DNA of 7,486 nucleotides from SLQH01 sp964612995 (GTDB lineage Bacteria > Planctomycetota > UBA11346): contig CAZTGE010000176.1 in NCBI GenBank assembly GCA_964612995.1, forward strand, positions 1 through 7,486, read 5' to 3'. The notes beneath the pieces were generated by a model. The model was not told the origin of the DNA and made no database searches. It worked only from the letters and a program-made list of their open reading frames with translations. Made by a program: the position numbers and the translations under genes. Of this stretch, positions 1 to 5,771 are shown piece after piece (positions within the stretch are counted from its first letter, which is position 1; every line of letters starts with the position of its first letter).

Positions 1-32
1 ACGCAGGTGGAGGCGAGGCATGGCCCTCATTT

Positions 33-52
33 GCGAGCTTTGAGTCGCCCTG
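33..52 (+). repeat. 20-bp repeat, copy 1 (inverted relative to copy near 7435-7454)
   Basis: The 20 bases gcgagctttgagtcgccctg are found here on the plus strand and again, without mismatch, on the minus strand at 7454-7435. The flanks do not match further on either side. A chance exact 20-base match within 7.5 kb is very unlikely, so the two copies are probably a dispersed repeat or a shared functional site. This copy abuts the big palindrome that begins at base 52. Confidence 0.75.
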
Positions 53-104
53 GGGAGGTAAGCACTCAGGCCCATCGGGCCTGAGTGCTTACCTCCCCAT
101 TTTT
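52..104 (+). terminator. Perfect 22-bp-stem hairpin with T run (terminator-like palindrome)
   Basis: Bases 52-73 pair perfectly with 77-98 around a three-base ATC loop, and the right arm is followed by A then five T (100-104). On the plus strand this has the form of an intrinsic terminator for a gene ending left of the window. On the minus strand no T run follows, so it would not be a canonical terminator for plsY. A 22-bp mismatch-free stem is longer than most bacterial terminators. Each arm also contains gtaagcactcagg, the motif that recurs at the far end of the 58-389 unit, so the palindrome may equally be a repeat terminus that happens to work as a terminator. Confidence 0.65.
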
Positions 105-109
105 CGGGG

Positions 110-129
110 CCCCATCGTACGCGATGGGG
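110..129. repeat. Perfect 8-bp hairpin with tetraloop
   Basis: ccccatcg (110-117) pairs with cgatgggg (122-129) around the four bases tacg. It lies just after the T run of the large palindrome and is the first of a series of perfect hairpins inside the 58-389 unit. Confidence 0.6.
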
Positions 130-157
130 TCTGGCGCCGAGTGGTGGGCGAAGCGGG

Positions 158-195
158 TATCGCCGCAGGCGATAGCTGGCCCCAGTGGGGCCAGC
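158..195. repeat. Two abutting perfect hairpins
   Basis: tatcgcc (158-164) pairs with ggcgata (168-174) around gca. The next base starts a second stem, gctggcccc (175-183) with ggggccagc (187-195), around agt. The two hairpins touch without a spacer, and both have three-base loops, as does the large palindrome. This back-to-back arrangement suggests coaxially stacked RNA stems or a repeat built from palindromic modules. Confidence 0.6.
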
Positions 196-257
196 GGCCC
201 GTGGAGCGCAAGCGCAGCCCCGCAGGCCGTCAGGCCGAGGAGCAAGTGCCGCTGGAG

Positions 258-318
258 GGCGGATACGTTTCGGCGCAGTCGATCCGCCCACGCCTGGATC
301 TGCCTGCAGATCCAGGCG
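258..318. repeat. Two further inverted repeats, one with a perfect 12-bp stem
   Basis: ggcggat (258-264) pairs with atccgcc (282-288) across a 17-base loop. Two bases later cgcctggatctg (291-302) pairs perfectly with cagatccaggcg (307-318) around cctg. A 12-bp mismatch-free stem next to a 7-bp stem continues the run of palindromes seen from base 52 on. Confidence 0.6.
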
Positions 319-485
319 AACCACGACAAAGCCAGAGGGGTAGTCCTCACGCAATGAGGGCCGTAGGGGCGAAGCCCCTGAGTAGTTACAGCGGGAGTTG
401 ATGCCAGGGTCGCAGATGCTCCCACCAGCAGAAGCGGCGGGCACGCGTACGGAGGAAACCATGCTCGCGCGGCAGCCATGGCGAC

Positions 486-1151
486 TCAGGCCGCGGCGCG
501 ACGTTCGCGCAGGTGGCTGCGCAGCCTGACCAGGTTGCTGCGGTGCTTGACGATGATCAGCAGAGCGAGCACGAACACGAACGCGGTCATCACCACCGTA
601 TCGCGTGCGAAGGGCTTCGGGGCGAGGATCAGATGTGCTGTCGGCGCGGCGCAGGCGGCGAGCATCGAGGCCGGGCCGACCGCGTTGCTCGCGCCCAGGC
701 GCAGGGTGAGGCGGCCGAGGAGCCAGGTGAGGACCCAGCAGGCGAAGGCGATCCCGGCCACCGCCGGCAACAGGGCGACGAACACACCGAGCGAGGTCGC
801 GACCGCTTTGCCGCCGCGCAGGCGGTGGAAGCAGGGGAAGACGTGACCGAGGACCACGGCGACACCGGCGAGGACCATCAGGCTCTGGTGCGCCAGCGGC
901 TGGGGATCGAGCCCGAACCAGGCCGGCGCCATGCGGGCGGCACAGGCGGCGAGCAGTCCCTTGCCGCAGTCGCCGAGGAACACGGCCACGAACCAGCTTT
1001 TGCCGAGAACCCGGCCAGCATTGGTTGCGCCGAGATTACCCGATCCGTGTTGGCGCAGGTCGACGCCGCGGCAGCGGCCGGCGAGCCAGGCGAAACTGAT
1101 CGAACCGAGAAGGTAGGCGGCCGGGGGCAGGAGCAGGAGCAGGGCGATCAT
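486..1151 (-). CDS. plsY: Glycerol-3-phosphate acyltransferase PlsY
   Basis: This 221-aa integral membrane enzyme transfers an acyl group from acyl-phosphate to the 1-position of glycerol 3-phosphate, the first committed step of phospholipid synthesis in the PlsX/PlsY route. The three family motifs are visible: GSGNLGATNAGRVLGK (residues 36-51), GHVFPCFHRLRGGKAVAT (102-119) and HRSNLVRL (203-210). Hydrophobic segments lie near residues 1-24, 92-108, 121-148 and 186-201, and the length is normal for PlsY. The usual GGKGVAT of motif 2, part of the glycerol-3-phosphate site, reads GGKAVAT here. The ATG at 1151 starts 7 bases after the der stop, so the two are surely co-transcribed. The ribosome-binding site is weak (GAG just upstream), which points to coupling with der. 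No plsX is in the window. Confidence 0.93.
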   Translation of the reverse strand: MIALLLLLPPAAYLLGSISFAWLAGRCRGVDLRQHGSGNLGATNAGRVLGKSWFVAVFLGDCGKGLLAACAARMAPAWFGLDPQPLAHQSLMVLAGVAVVLGHVFPCFHRLRGGKAVATSLGVFVALLPAVAGIAFACWVLTWLLGRLTLRLGASNAVGPASMLAACAAPTAHLILAPKPFARDTVVMTAFVFVLALLIIVKHRSNLVRLRSHLRERRAAA

Positions 1152-1158
1152 GGCGCTC

Positions 1159-2607
1159 TCAGTGGCGGCGGGGCTGGCGACGCTTGCGTGAGCGGGGAAC
1201 GATCAGATGGGCATTGCGATCCGCTTTGGTCCCGGCGGTGGTGCGCACGCGTTCGTCGTGGTGTTCGTGGAAGCGGCTGTCGCGGGCCTTGAACACGATG
1301 CGGATCGGCACCCGGCCGAAGGGGGTGCGGTCGCGCAGATAGTTTGCCAGATAGCGGCCGTAGCCGGCCTCGACCCAATCGGTGCGATTGACGAAAACGA
1401 CGAAGGTCGGCGGATTGGTGTCGGCCTGGGTCGCGTAGTAGAGCTTGGTGCTGCCCGAGCCGATGCGCCGTGGTCGCCGGCGTTGCACTGCGGCCTCGAG
1501 GAGACGGTTGAGTTCGGCGGTGGGCAGGTGGCCGGAGGATTCGGCATACAGCTCGTCGGCCAGCCTGAGCGCGGTGCCGAGGTTCTCGCCGGTCAGGGCG
1601 CAGGTGTAGACCACCGGTGCATGGCCGAGGCCCGGCAGGCGATCGCGCAGCCAGTGCTCATAGTCTTCGCGTCGGGCACCGGCCGCGGCGGCCAGATCCC
1701 ACTTGTTGACCACCACCACCGTCGGCTTGCCGCCGGCCTCGCAGAAATGGGCCAGCTTCTTGTCGACATTGCCGATCTCCTCGGTGGCATCGAGGATCAG
1801 CAGCAGCACGTCGGCGCGCCGGATGGCGCGTTCGGTGCGGCAGGCGGCGTAGAACTCCAGGTCCTGGTGGAGTTGCTTCTTCTTGCGCAGCCCGGCGGTG
1901 TCGATGAGCAGGTACCGGTTCTCGCCGTGGTCGATGCGCACGTCGACCGCATCGCGGGTGGTTCCGGCGTAGTCGGCCACGATCACCCGTTCTTCGCCAG
2001 CCAGCGCGTTGATCATCGAGCTCTTGCCGACGTTCCGGCGGCCGGCGAGGCAGATCTTCAACCGACCGTCGGCGTTGGTCGCGCTCTCGGCCTCGGCCAG
2101 CTGGGCTGGTGTCGGCAGCCCGGCGGCGAGCGCTTCGCACAGCTCATCGATGCCGCGGTTCTGCTCGGCGCTGAGCGGAATCACTTCGCCCATGCCCAGC
2201 GCGGCGAACTCCCAGGCTGCGGGATCCATGTTGGGGTGGTCGAGCTTGTTCGCCGCGAGCACCACCCGGTCCTGGTACGGCCGCAGACGTGTGGCGATGG
2301 TCTCGTCGAGCGCGGTGGGGCCCGAGCGGGCGTCGACCATGAAGATGATCCGGTCGGCGTTGGCGATCGCGCGTTCGATCTGGACTTCGACCTCGTCCTC
2401 GAGTTTGGCGGCGTCGACGATGCCGATACCGCCGGTGTCGATCAGGTCGAAGCGCAGGCCGTCGCGCTCGACCTCGTGGAAGATGCGATCGCGGGTCACC
2501 CCTGCGGTGGGGTCGACGATCGCCACCGGACGGCCGGCGAGGCGGTTGAACAGCCGCGACTTGCCGACATTCGGTCGTCCGACGATGGCCACGGTGGGCA
2601 GGAGCAT
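1159..2607 (-). CDS. der: Ribosome-assembly GTPase Der (EngA)
   Basis: This 482-aa protein has two tandem GTPase domains and a C-terminal KH-like domain, and acts in maturation of the 50S ribosomal subunit. Domain 1 shows GRPNVGKS (residues 10-17), GVTRD (36-40), DTGG (57-60), NKLD (120-123) and SAE (146-148). Domain 2 shows GRRNVGKS (189-196), GTTRD (215-219), DTAGLRKK (236-243) and NKWD (301-304). The KH-like part covers about residues 355-460 and includes KLYYATQADTNPPTFVVF, followed by a basic tail ending RSRKRRQPRRH. The frame stays open upstream to 2808, but the ATG at 2607 is chosen because it begins directly before the first P-loop and has a GGAGG four bases upstream. Domain 2 departs from the usual GRPNVGKS by Arg for Pro, and its G5 region reads TCALTGEN. 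It lies between the unknown 592-aa gene and plsY in one operon. Confidence 0.95.
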   Translation of the reverse strand: MLLPTVAIVGRPNVGKSRLFNRLAGRPVAIVDPTAGVTRDRIFHEVERDGLRFDLIDTGGIGIVDAAKLEDEVEVQIERAIANADRIIFMVDARSGPTALDETIATRLRPYQDRVVLAANKLDHPNMDPAAWEFAALGMGEVIPLSAEQNRGIDELCEALAAGLPTPAQLAEAESATNADGRLKICLAGRRNVGKSSMINALAGEERVIVADYAGTTRDAVDVRIDHGENRYLLIDTAGLRKKKQLHQDLEFYAACRTERAIRRADVLLLILDATEEIGNVDKKLAHFCEAGGKPTVVVVNKWDLAAAAGARREDYEHWLRDRLPGLGHAPVVYTCALTGENLGTALRLADELYAESSGHLPTAELNRLLEAAVQRRRPRRIGSGSTKLYYATQADTNPPTFVVFVNRTDWVEAGYGRYLANYLRDRTPFGRVPIRIVFKARDSRFHEHHDERVRTTAGTKADRNAHLIVPRSRKRRQPRRH

Positions 2608-2611
2608 CGGT

Positions 2612-2616
2612 CCTCC
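2612..2616 (-). promoter_or_regulatory. Ribosome-binding site of der
   Basis: GGAGG on the minus strand sits four bases before the ATG at 2607, in the 13-base gap after the upstream gene's stop. It decides the der start against longer upstream possibilities. Confidence 0.8.
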
Positions 2617-2620
2617 ACGT

Positions 2621-4399
2621 TCAGGGATGGGCGGGCTGGCAGAGTTCGAGTGGCAGGTGGGGCTTGGGCAGCAGCGCGAGCAGGTTCCAGTCCTCTGGCT
2701 TGAGGCCGGCCACCTCCTGCATGGCGAGTGCGGCGGTGAGCGCCTGAGCGGGCGGCAGGTTGGCCCGGTTGCCGCCGAATACAAGCATGGTCGCGCCGAG
2801 CCTGCCACAGAGCAGCTCGCGTTGTGGCAGGAGTGCCGCGGGCAGGATCTCGCGCGGGTCGGGTACCGCCGGCAGGATGCGCGGGAAGAAGTTCTCGGCC
2901 GGCAGTCGCTTCTCTAGCAGGCGCGAGAGGGCGTAGGCCAGCGCGTCGCGATCGCGCAGGGGGGTCTCGCCACCGATCTTCGCCACTAGTGCCTGGGCCG
3001 CGGCGTCGCTCTGCACCAGCCCGGCGAAGGCGAGCAGCGCGGTGCACAGCGAGCGCTCGCGCGGCGGCAGTCTGCGCACCGCGCGGATGACCAGCGCCGG
3101 CGAGACACGATCGGCGACCATGCTGCGGATGTGGGCGCAGGCGTTGCGCAGTTCGGGCGCGTCGATCGGGTTGGCTGCCAGGACCGCTTCGAGCGCGCGG
3201 CGGGTGGCGCAGTGGTGGGGTGTGGTCGCGGGTAGCGGCGGGAGGGCGATCGCGTGGTCGCCGTTGTCTGCCGGGCCGATCGGGATGCCGCCGAGCAGGC
3301 GCCAGCGAACGGCGACCCAGGCCGGGACGTTGGTCGGTGTCGGTTCGCGCGGCGCGCCGGTGAAACAGGCGGTGGCGTGCCGGAACAGAGCGAGCTGGTG
3401 GTGCTCGAGCGGTAGCAGCATCGCAGGGGCAGCTGCGATCCGCGCGGCAAGGCGTTCAATGCGTACGCAGCGTTCCCGTCTGAGCTGGAGCCAGGCCCGG
3501 GCCGGCTGGGGCGCGTCGGGCTCGCGTGCGGCCTGGGCGATCAGCGGCTCGAGCAGGTCGCAGAGCAGGCCAGCGGACAGGGGGTCGTCTGCCTCGGCGA
3601 GCACCTCCAGGGCCTGCGCGGGGTCGCTCCCGGAATCGGCGGACAAGGTGCTCAGTGCGGTGAGCCAGGCGTACCAGCAGCGCAGGCGAGGATGGGCCGG
3701 CTGCGAGCCATCGAGCGCGGCGATCGCCGCGCGCACCGCATCGTGTTTGGCCTCGCCGGGAGCCGCGGCGGCTGCGATCGCCGCGGCGAGACGTCGTCGC
3801 GCGGTGGCGCTGAGCGTGTCCTCACTGCCCCAGTGCTGCTCACGATCCAGATGCACGGCGAGCGAGCTGCGGCCGAAGTCGGCTTCGGCGTCGACGATGA
3901 AATGCCACCGGCGTGTGGCGGGGGTGGGAATGGGATCATGCAGCTCGATCGTCTCGCGATCGGCAGTCAGGCTCAGGCGGTCGGCATGGCATCCCAGGAT
4001 CACCGCGCGCGGACGCTGCGTGAGCGTCAGGCGTGTGAGCGGAATCACCCCGGAACCGGCCCGCAGCGGATGGTCGGCCAGGATCCGGCGCAGGCGCAGA
4101 ACCTGGCCTTCGTGATCCCAATGCAATTCGTAGTCGGGCGCATCGGCCGGGCCACTGCGCAGGACCCAGTCGTGGGCGTTGGCGGCCCCAGGGTCGAGCC
4201 GCAGCAGGATGCGCCAGTGCTGCGATGACTCGCGGTCCTCATCGAGACGGTATTCGACGCTGCGTTCCGCCGGCAACCGGGCCACCAGCGTGAGCGGCGG
4301 AGCGGTCAACCAGGCCCATGCGCTCAGAGCGACCACCAGCAGCAGGCTGGCGGCGGCGAGGTGTGATTGCCAGCGACGTGCCGGGGGGGTGCGAGGCAT
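2621..4399 (-). CDS. Unrecognised membrane-anchored 592-aa protein (beta-rich N half, helical C half)
   Basis: I do not recognise this protein. It starts MPRTPPARRW, followed by one hydrophobic segment (about residues 14-33) that fits a signal anchor or uncleaved signal peptide, with the bulk probably outside the cytoplasm. Residues about 37-185 look beta-rich, with alternating hydrophobic strands such as YELHWDHEGQVLRLRRI (90-106) and RWHFIVDAEADFGRSSLAVHL (from 164), suggestive of a jelly-roll or LamG-like fold. That is an inference. From about 195 to the end it is alpha-helical and Ala/Leu-rich, as in helical-repeat proteins, with scattered Cys residues. No catalytic motif stands out. The frame is open to an ATG at 4486, but those 29 extra residues (MCPTSSARSW...) precede the anchor and cross a promoter-like AT patch, so 4399 is preferred. 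It is the first gene of the operon with der and plsY, 13 bases from der. Confidence 0.8.
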   Translation of the reverse strand: MPRTPPARRWQSHLAAASLLLVVALSAWAWLTAPPLTLVARLPAERSVEYRLDEDRESSQHWRILLRLDPGAANAHDWVLRSGPADAPDYELHWDHEGQVLRLRRILADHPLRAGSGVIPLTRLTLTQRPRAVILGCHADRLSLTADRETIELHDPIPTPATRRWHFIVDAEADFGRSSLAVHLDREQHWGSEDTLSATARRRLAAAIAAAAAPGEAKHDAVRAAIAALDGSQPAHPRLRCWYAWLTALSTLSADSGSDPAQALEVLAEADDPLSAGLLCDLLEPLIAQAAREPDAPQPARAWLQLRRERCVRIERLAARIAAAPAMLLPLEHHQLALFRHATACFTGAPREPTPTNVPAWVAVRWRLLGGIPIGPADNGDHAIALPPLPATTPHHCATRRALEAVLAANPIDAPELRNACAHIRSMVADRVSPALVIRAVRRLPPRERSLCTALLAFAGLVQSDAAAQALVAKIGGETPLRDRDALAYALSRLLEKRLPAENFFPRILPAVPDPREILPAALLPQRELLCGRLGATMLVFGGNRANLPPAQALTAALAMQEVAGLKPEDWNLLALLPKPHLPLELCQPAHP

Positions 4400-4409
4400 G
4401 GAAGTCGAG

Positions 4410-4437
4410 ATGATACTGTTTCTTAGACGAAAGCCAC
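4410..4437 (-). promoter_or_regulatory. Possible promoter of the 592-aa gene / der / plsY operon
   Basis: On the minus strand, TATCAT (4415-4410) matches the -10 box at five of six bases and lies in a short AT-rich patch in otherwise very GC-rich DNA. Sixteen bases upstream, GTGGCT (4437-4432) is a weak -35 (three of six). Transcription would start about four bases before the ATG at 4399, and no Shine-Dalgarno sequence is visible, so the mRNA could be leaderless. The -35 is poor, so confidence is limited. Confidence 0.4.
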
Positions 4438-4513
4438 GCCCGATCCGCGGCGTCTGCCAGGACCGCGCAGAGCTCGTCGGGCACATCGCGTGCCAGAGGC
4501 GGCTTTGGGCGCC

Positions 4514-4542
4514 TTGTCCGCCGGGTCACGTCCGGGTACCAT
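4514..4542 (+). promoter_or_regulatory. Possible promoter of the 42-aa membrane protein gene
   Basis: TTGTCC (4514-4519) and TACCAT (4537-4542) are separated by exactly 17 bases and each match the sigma-70-type consensus at four of six positions. The expected start near 4549 leaves a leader of about 37 bases before the ATG at 4586. It points away from the operon promoter near 4410-4437, making 4400-4585 a divergent control region. Confidence 0.4.
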
Positions 4543-4585
4543 GGGGCCTGGGCGCAGGGTGATGCGCCGGCGTGACGAGGCGAGT

Positions 4586-4714
4586 ATGCGCGACCCGCTC
4601 GACGAGTTGGACTGCCGTGAGCAACTGCGCCTGCCGGTGCTGCCGCGCTGCGGGTCGGGCTGGCGGCTGGTCCTGTTGTTCGCGCTGATCCTGGCCGCAC
4701 TGATCTGGCTTTGA
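4586..4714 (+). CDS. Small single-span membrane protein, 42 aa, unknown function
   Basis: The protein begins MRDPLDELDCREQLRLPVLP, a charged and probably cytoplasmic stretch, and ends in a hydrophobic segment WRLVLLFALILAALIWL (residues 26-42) that reaches the C-terminus, like a tail anchor. Support for a real gene: GAGG five bases before the ATG, a promoter-like pair upstream, almost every codon ending in G or C as in the neighbouring genes, and a complete membrane span. An ATG at 4562 in the same frame would add eight residues (MRRRDEAS) but has a worse ribosome-binding site. It is the only plus-strand gene in the window, divergent from the 592-aa gene and convergent with lptG, whose stop lies four bases away. 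I cannot assign a family. A chance frame is possible because it is so short. Confidence 0.55.
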   Translation: MRDPLDELDCREQLRLPVLPRCGSGWRLVLLFALILAALIWL

Positions 4715-4718
4715 CCCA

Positions 4719-5771
4719 TCACAGCTGCCAGCGGCGGAATACATGGATCCCCGGCAGCAGCGCGATGACGACCGCAGTCAGCATGACCGCGCCAGGTGGC
4801 CACGAGCCGGCTTCGCCGACCCAGCCGCCGAGCGCGAGCAGCGTGAGCGGGACCAGCCCGACGATCTGGCAGCGGACGCCGGCGAGCAGCAGGTGATCGC
4901 GGTTGGCGAAACGGACGAACCCCGGCAACGCCAACAGCACTGCCAGCAGCGGGGCGAGGACCCGCGCCAGACGTTGCCAGGCCAGTGCGCGCTGTTGCGG
5001 CGAGCCCGAGCGCCACAGCGCGCCCAGCCCCTTGGCTTGATGGCTGGCCAGGCGACGCGCGAGCTCCGCCGGGCCGAAGGGCAATGCCAGCTGCCCGGTG
5101 CAGGGGACATCGCCACTGACGCTCCGTTGGGGGCCGGGTCCGCCGCTGATCACCGGAGCGCGCAAGAGCCAGGCCGAGCCGTTCCATTCCAGTGCAGCGG
5201 CCTGGAGCAGTGCGCCGTCACGCGGTGCGACCAGGACGCGCCCCATGCGTGGCGCCCGGGCCTGGGCGAGATTGACCTTGCCGGCGAACCAGCTGGCTCC
5301 GGTGGCCGGGACCTGCCAGGAACGCGCGCCGCGCGGCGTGCCGGTGAGGGCGTCCTCGATCGCCGCCCGCTCAGGTTCGAAGCGTGGAGCGAGGCGGTCG
5401 ACGAGCAGGAAGTCGCCGATGCCGACGAGCAGGGCGAGCGCCAGCAGCGGGCGGGCGCTGCGCCGCAGGCTGATGCCGCTGGCGGCGAGCGCGATGTACT
5501 CGCCGCGGCGGAGCATCGGACCGGCGGTGATCATCGCCGCGGTGAGGGTGACCACTGGCAGCATCGGGCTGATCACCGCCGGCGCCTGGTAGAGCACGAA
5601 GCGCAGGATGAGCAGCATCCGACTGCGATCCGGTTCGAGTTCACCGCGCAGGAGGCCGTTGAGATTCAGCAGCAGATCGAGCCCGAGTACCACCAGGACC
5701 ACGATGCCGAGGATGATCACCAGCCCGGCGAGGCCATTGCGCAGCAGGTACCGGTCGAGGATCGCGCGCAT
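4719..5771 (-). CDS. lptG: LPS export ABC transporter permease, LptG-like (YjgP/YjgQ family)
   Basis: This 350-aa protein is one of the two permease subunits of the LptB2FG exporter, which extracts lipopolysaccharide from the inner membrane and hands it to the periplasmic bridge. It has the family layout: three spans near residues 14-36, 55-82 and 106-124, a periplasmic beta domain at about 130-255, then spans near 267-288, 296-317 and 326-345. The characteristic cytoplasmic motif is RRGEYIALAASGISLRR (88-104), and WQRLARVLAPLLAVLLALPG (265-284) matches the start of the second membrane half. The length is usual. The ATG at 5771 shares its A with the TGA of lptF (TGATG). The frame is open further up, but only through lptF in another frame. 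Naming it G rather than F rests on the MRAILDRYL N-terminus and its second place. The paralogues are easy to confuse. Confidence 0.85.
   Translation of the reverse strand: MRAILDRYLLRNGLAGLVIILGIVVLVVLGLDLLLNLNGLLRGELEPDRSRMLLILRFVLYQAPAVISPMLPVVTLTAAMITAGPMLRRGEYIALAASGISLRRSARPLLALALLVGIGDFLLVDRLAPRFEPERAAIEDALTGTPRGARSWQVPATGASWFAGKVNLAQARAPRMGRVLVAPRDGALLQAAALEWNGSAWLLRAPVISGGPGPQRSVSGDVPCTGQLALPFGPAELARRLASHQAKGLGALWRSGSPQQRALAWQRLARVLAPLLAVLLALPGFVRFANRDHLLLAGVRCQIVGLVPLTLLALGGWVGEAGSWPPGAVMLTAVVIALLPGIHVFRRWQL

Larger units (their letters stand above)
58..389. mobile_element. Candidate MITE- or REPIN-like element (332 bp) with GTAA..ACTCAGG ends
   Basis: The left end reads inward gtaagcactcagg (58-70) and the right end, on the minus strand, gtaactactcagg (389-377): 11 of 13 bases agree. 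Each is followed by a 6-bp stem with a three-base loop, AGGCCC-ATC-GGGCCT on the left and AGGGGC-TTC-GCCCCT on the right. The stem sequence differs but the pairing is kept. GTAA termini are known from IS66-family elements, which make 8-bp target duplications. The flanks here, ctggggag (50-57) and agcgggag (390-397), share only the last five bases, so a duplication is not clean. There is no transposase inside. It could be a non-autonomous element, a REP-pair structure, or a remnant. Confidence 0.4.
1..485. other. Intergenic region rich in inverted repeats, no convincing gene
   Basis: No reading frame here looks like a protein gene. The open frames on both strands give low-complexity Arg/Ala/Pro-rich translations without a recognisable domain, and they run through perfect palindromes. 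At least six separate perfect inverted repeats lie within bases 52-379: stems at 52-98, 110-129, 158-174, 175-195, 291-318 and 365-379, plus a longer-looped one at 258-288. The stretch 390-485 next to the end of plsY shows no clear hairpin-plus-T-run terminator for that operon. I found no tRNA, tmRNA, RNase P or SRP RNA signature. The region could be a non-autonomous repeat element, a structured transcript, or both. Confidence 0.7.

Noticed and set aside
66..479. 137-codon open frame on the minus strand over the left intergenic region
   Set aside because: It runs through several perfect palindromes, has no recognisable domain, and its composition is what GC-rich non-coding DNA gives. A plus-strand frame at 85-357 is equally open.
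390..485. Intrinsic terminator for the operon after plsY
   Set aside because: I looked on the minus strand for a hairpin followed by T and found none. The nearest strong hairpin (379-365) lacks a T run.
1207..2703. 498-codon plus-strand frame antisense to der
   Set aside because: Long antisense frames are common opposite highly GC-biased genes. The minus strand has all Der motifs in order, and the plus translation has none.
2608..2808. Longer N-terminus of Der from an upstream ATG at 2808
   Set aside because: The extra 67 residues overlap the 592-aa gene and are unlike any GTPase. The ATG at 2607 has a proper ribosome-binding site directly before the first P-loop.
4239..4700. Minus-strand frame containing DVPDELCAVLADAADRAWL across the divergent region
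   Set aside because: That short piece looks protein-like with good codon bias, but the frame has no plausible start and would overlap about 160 bases of the 592-aa gene and the whole small plus-strand gene.
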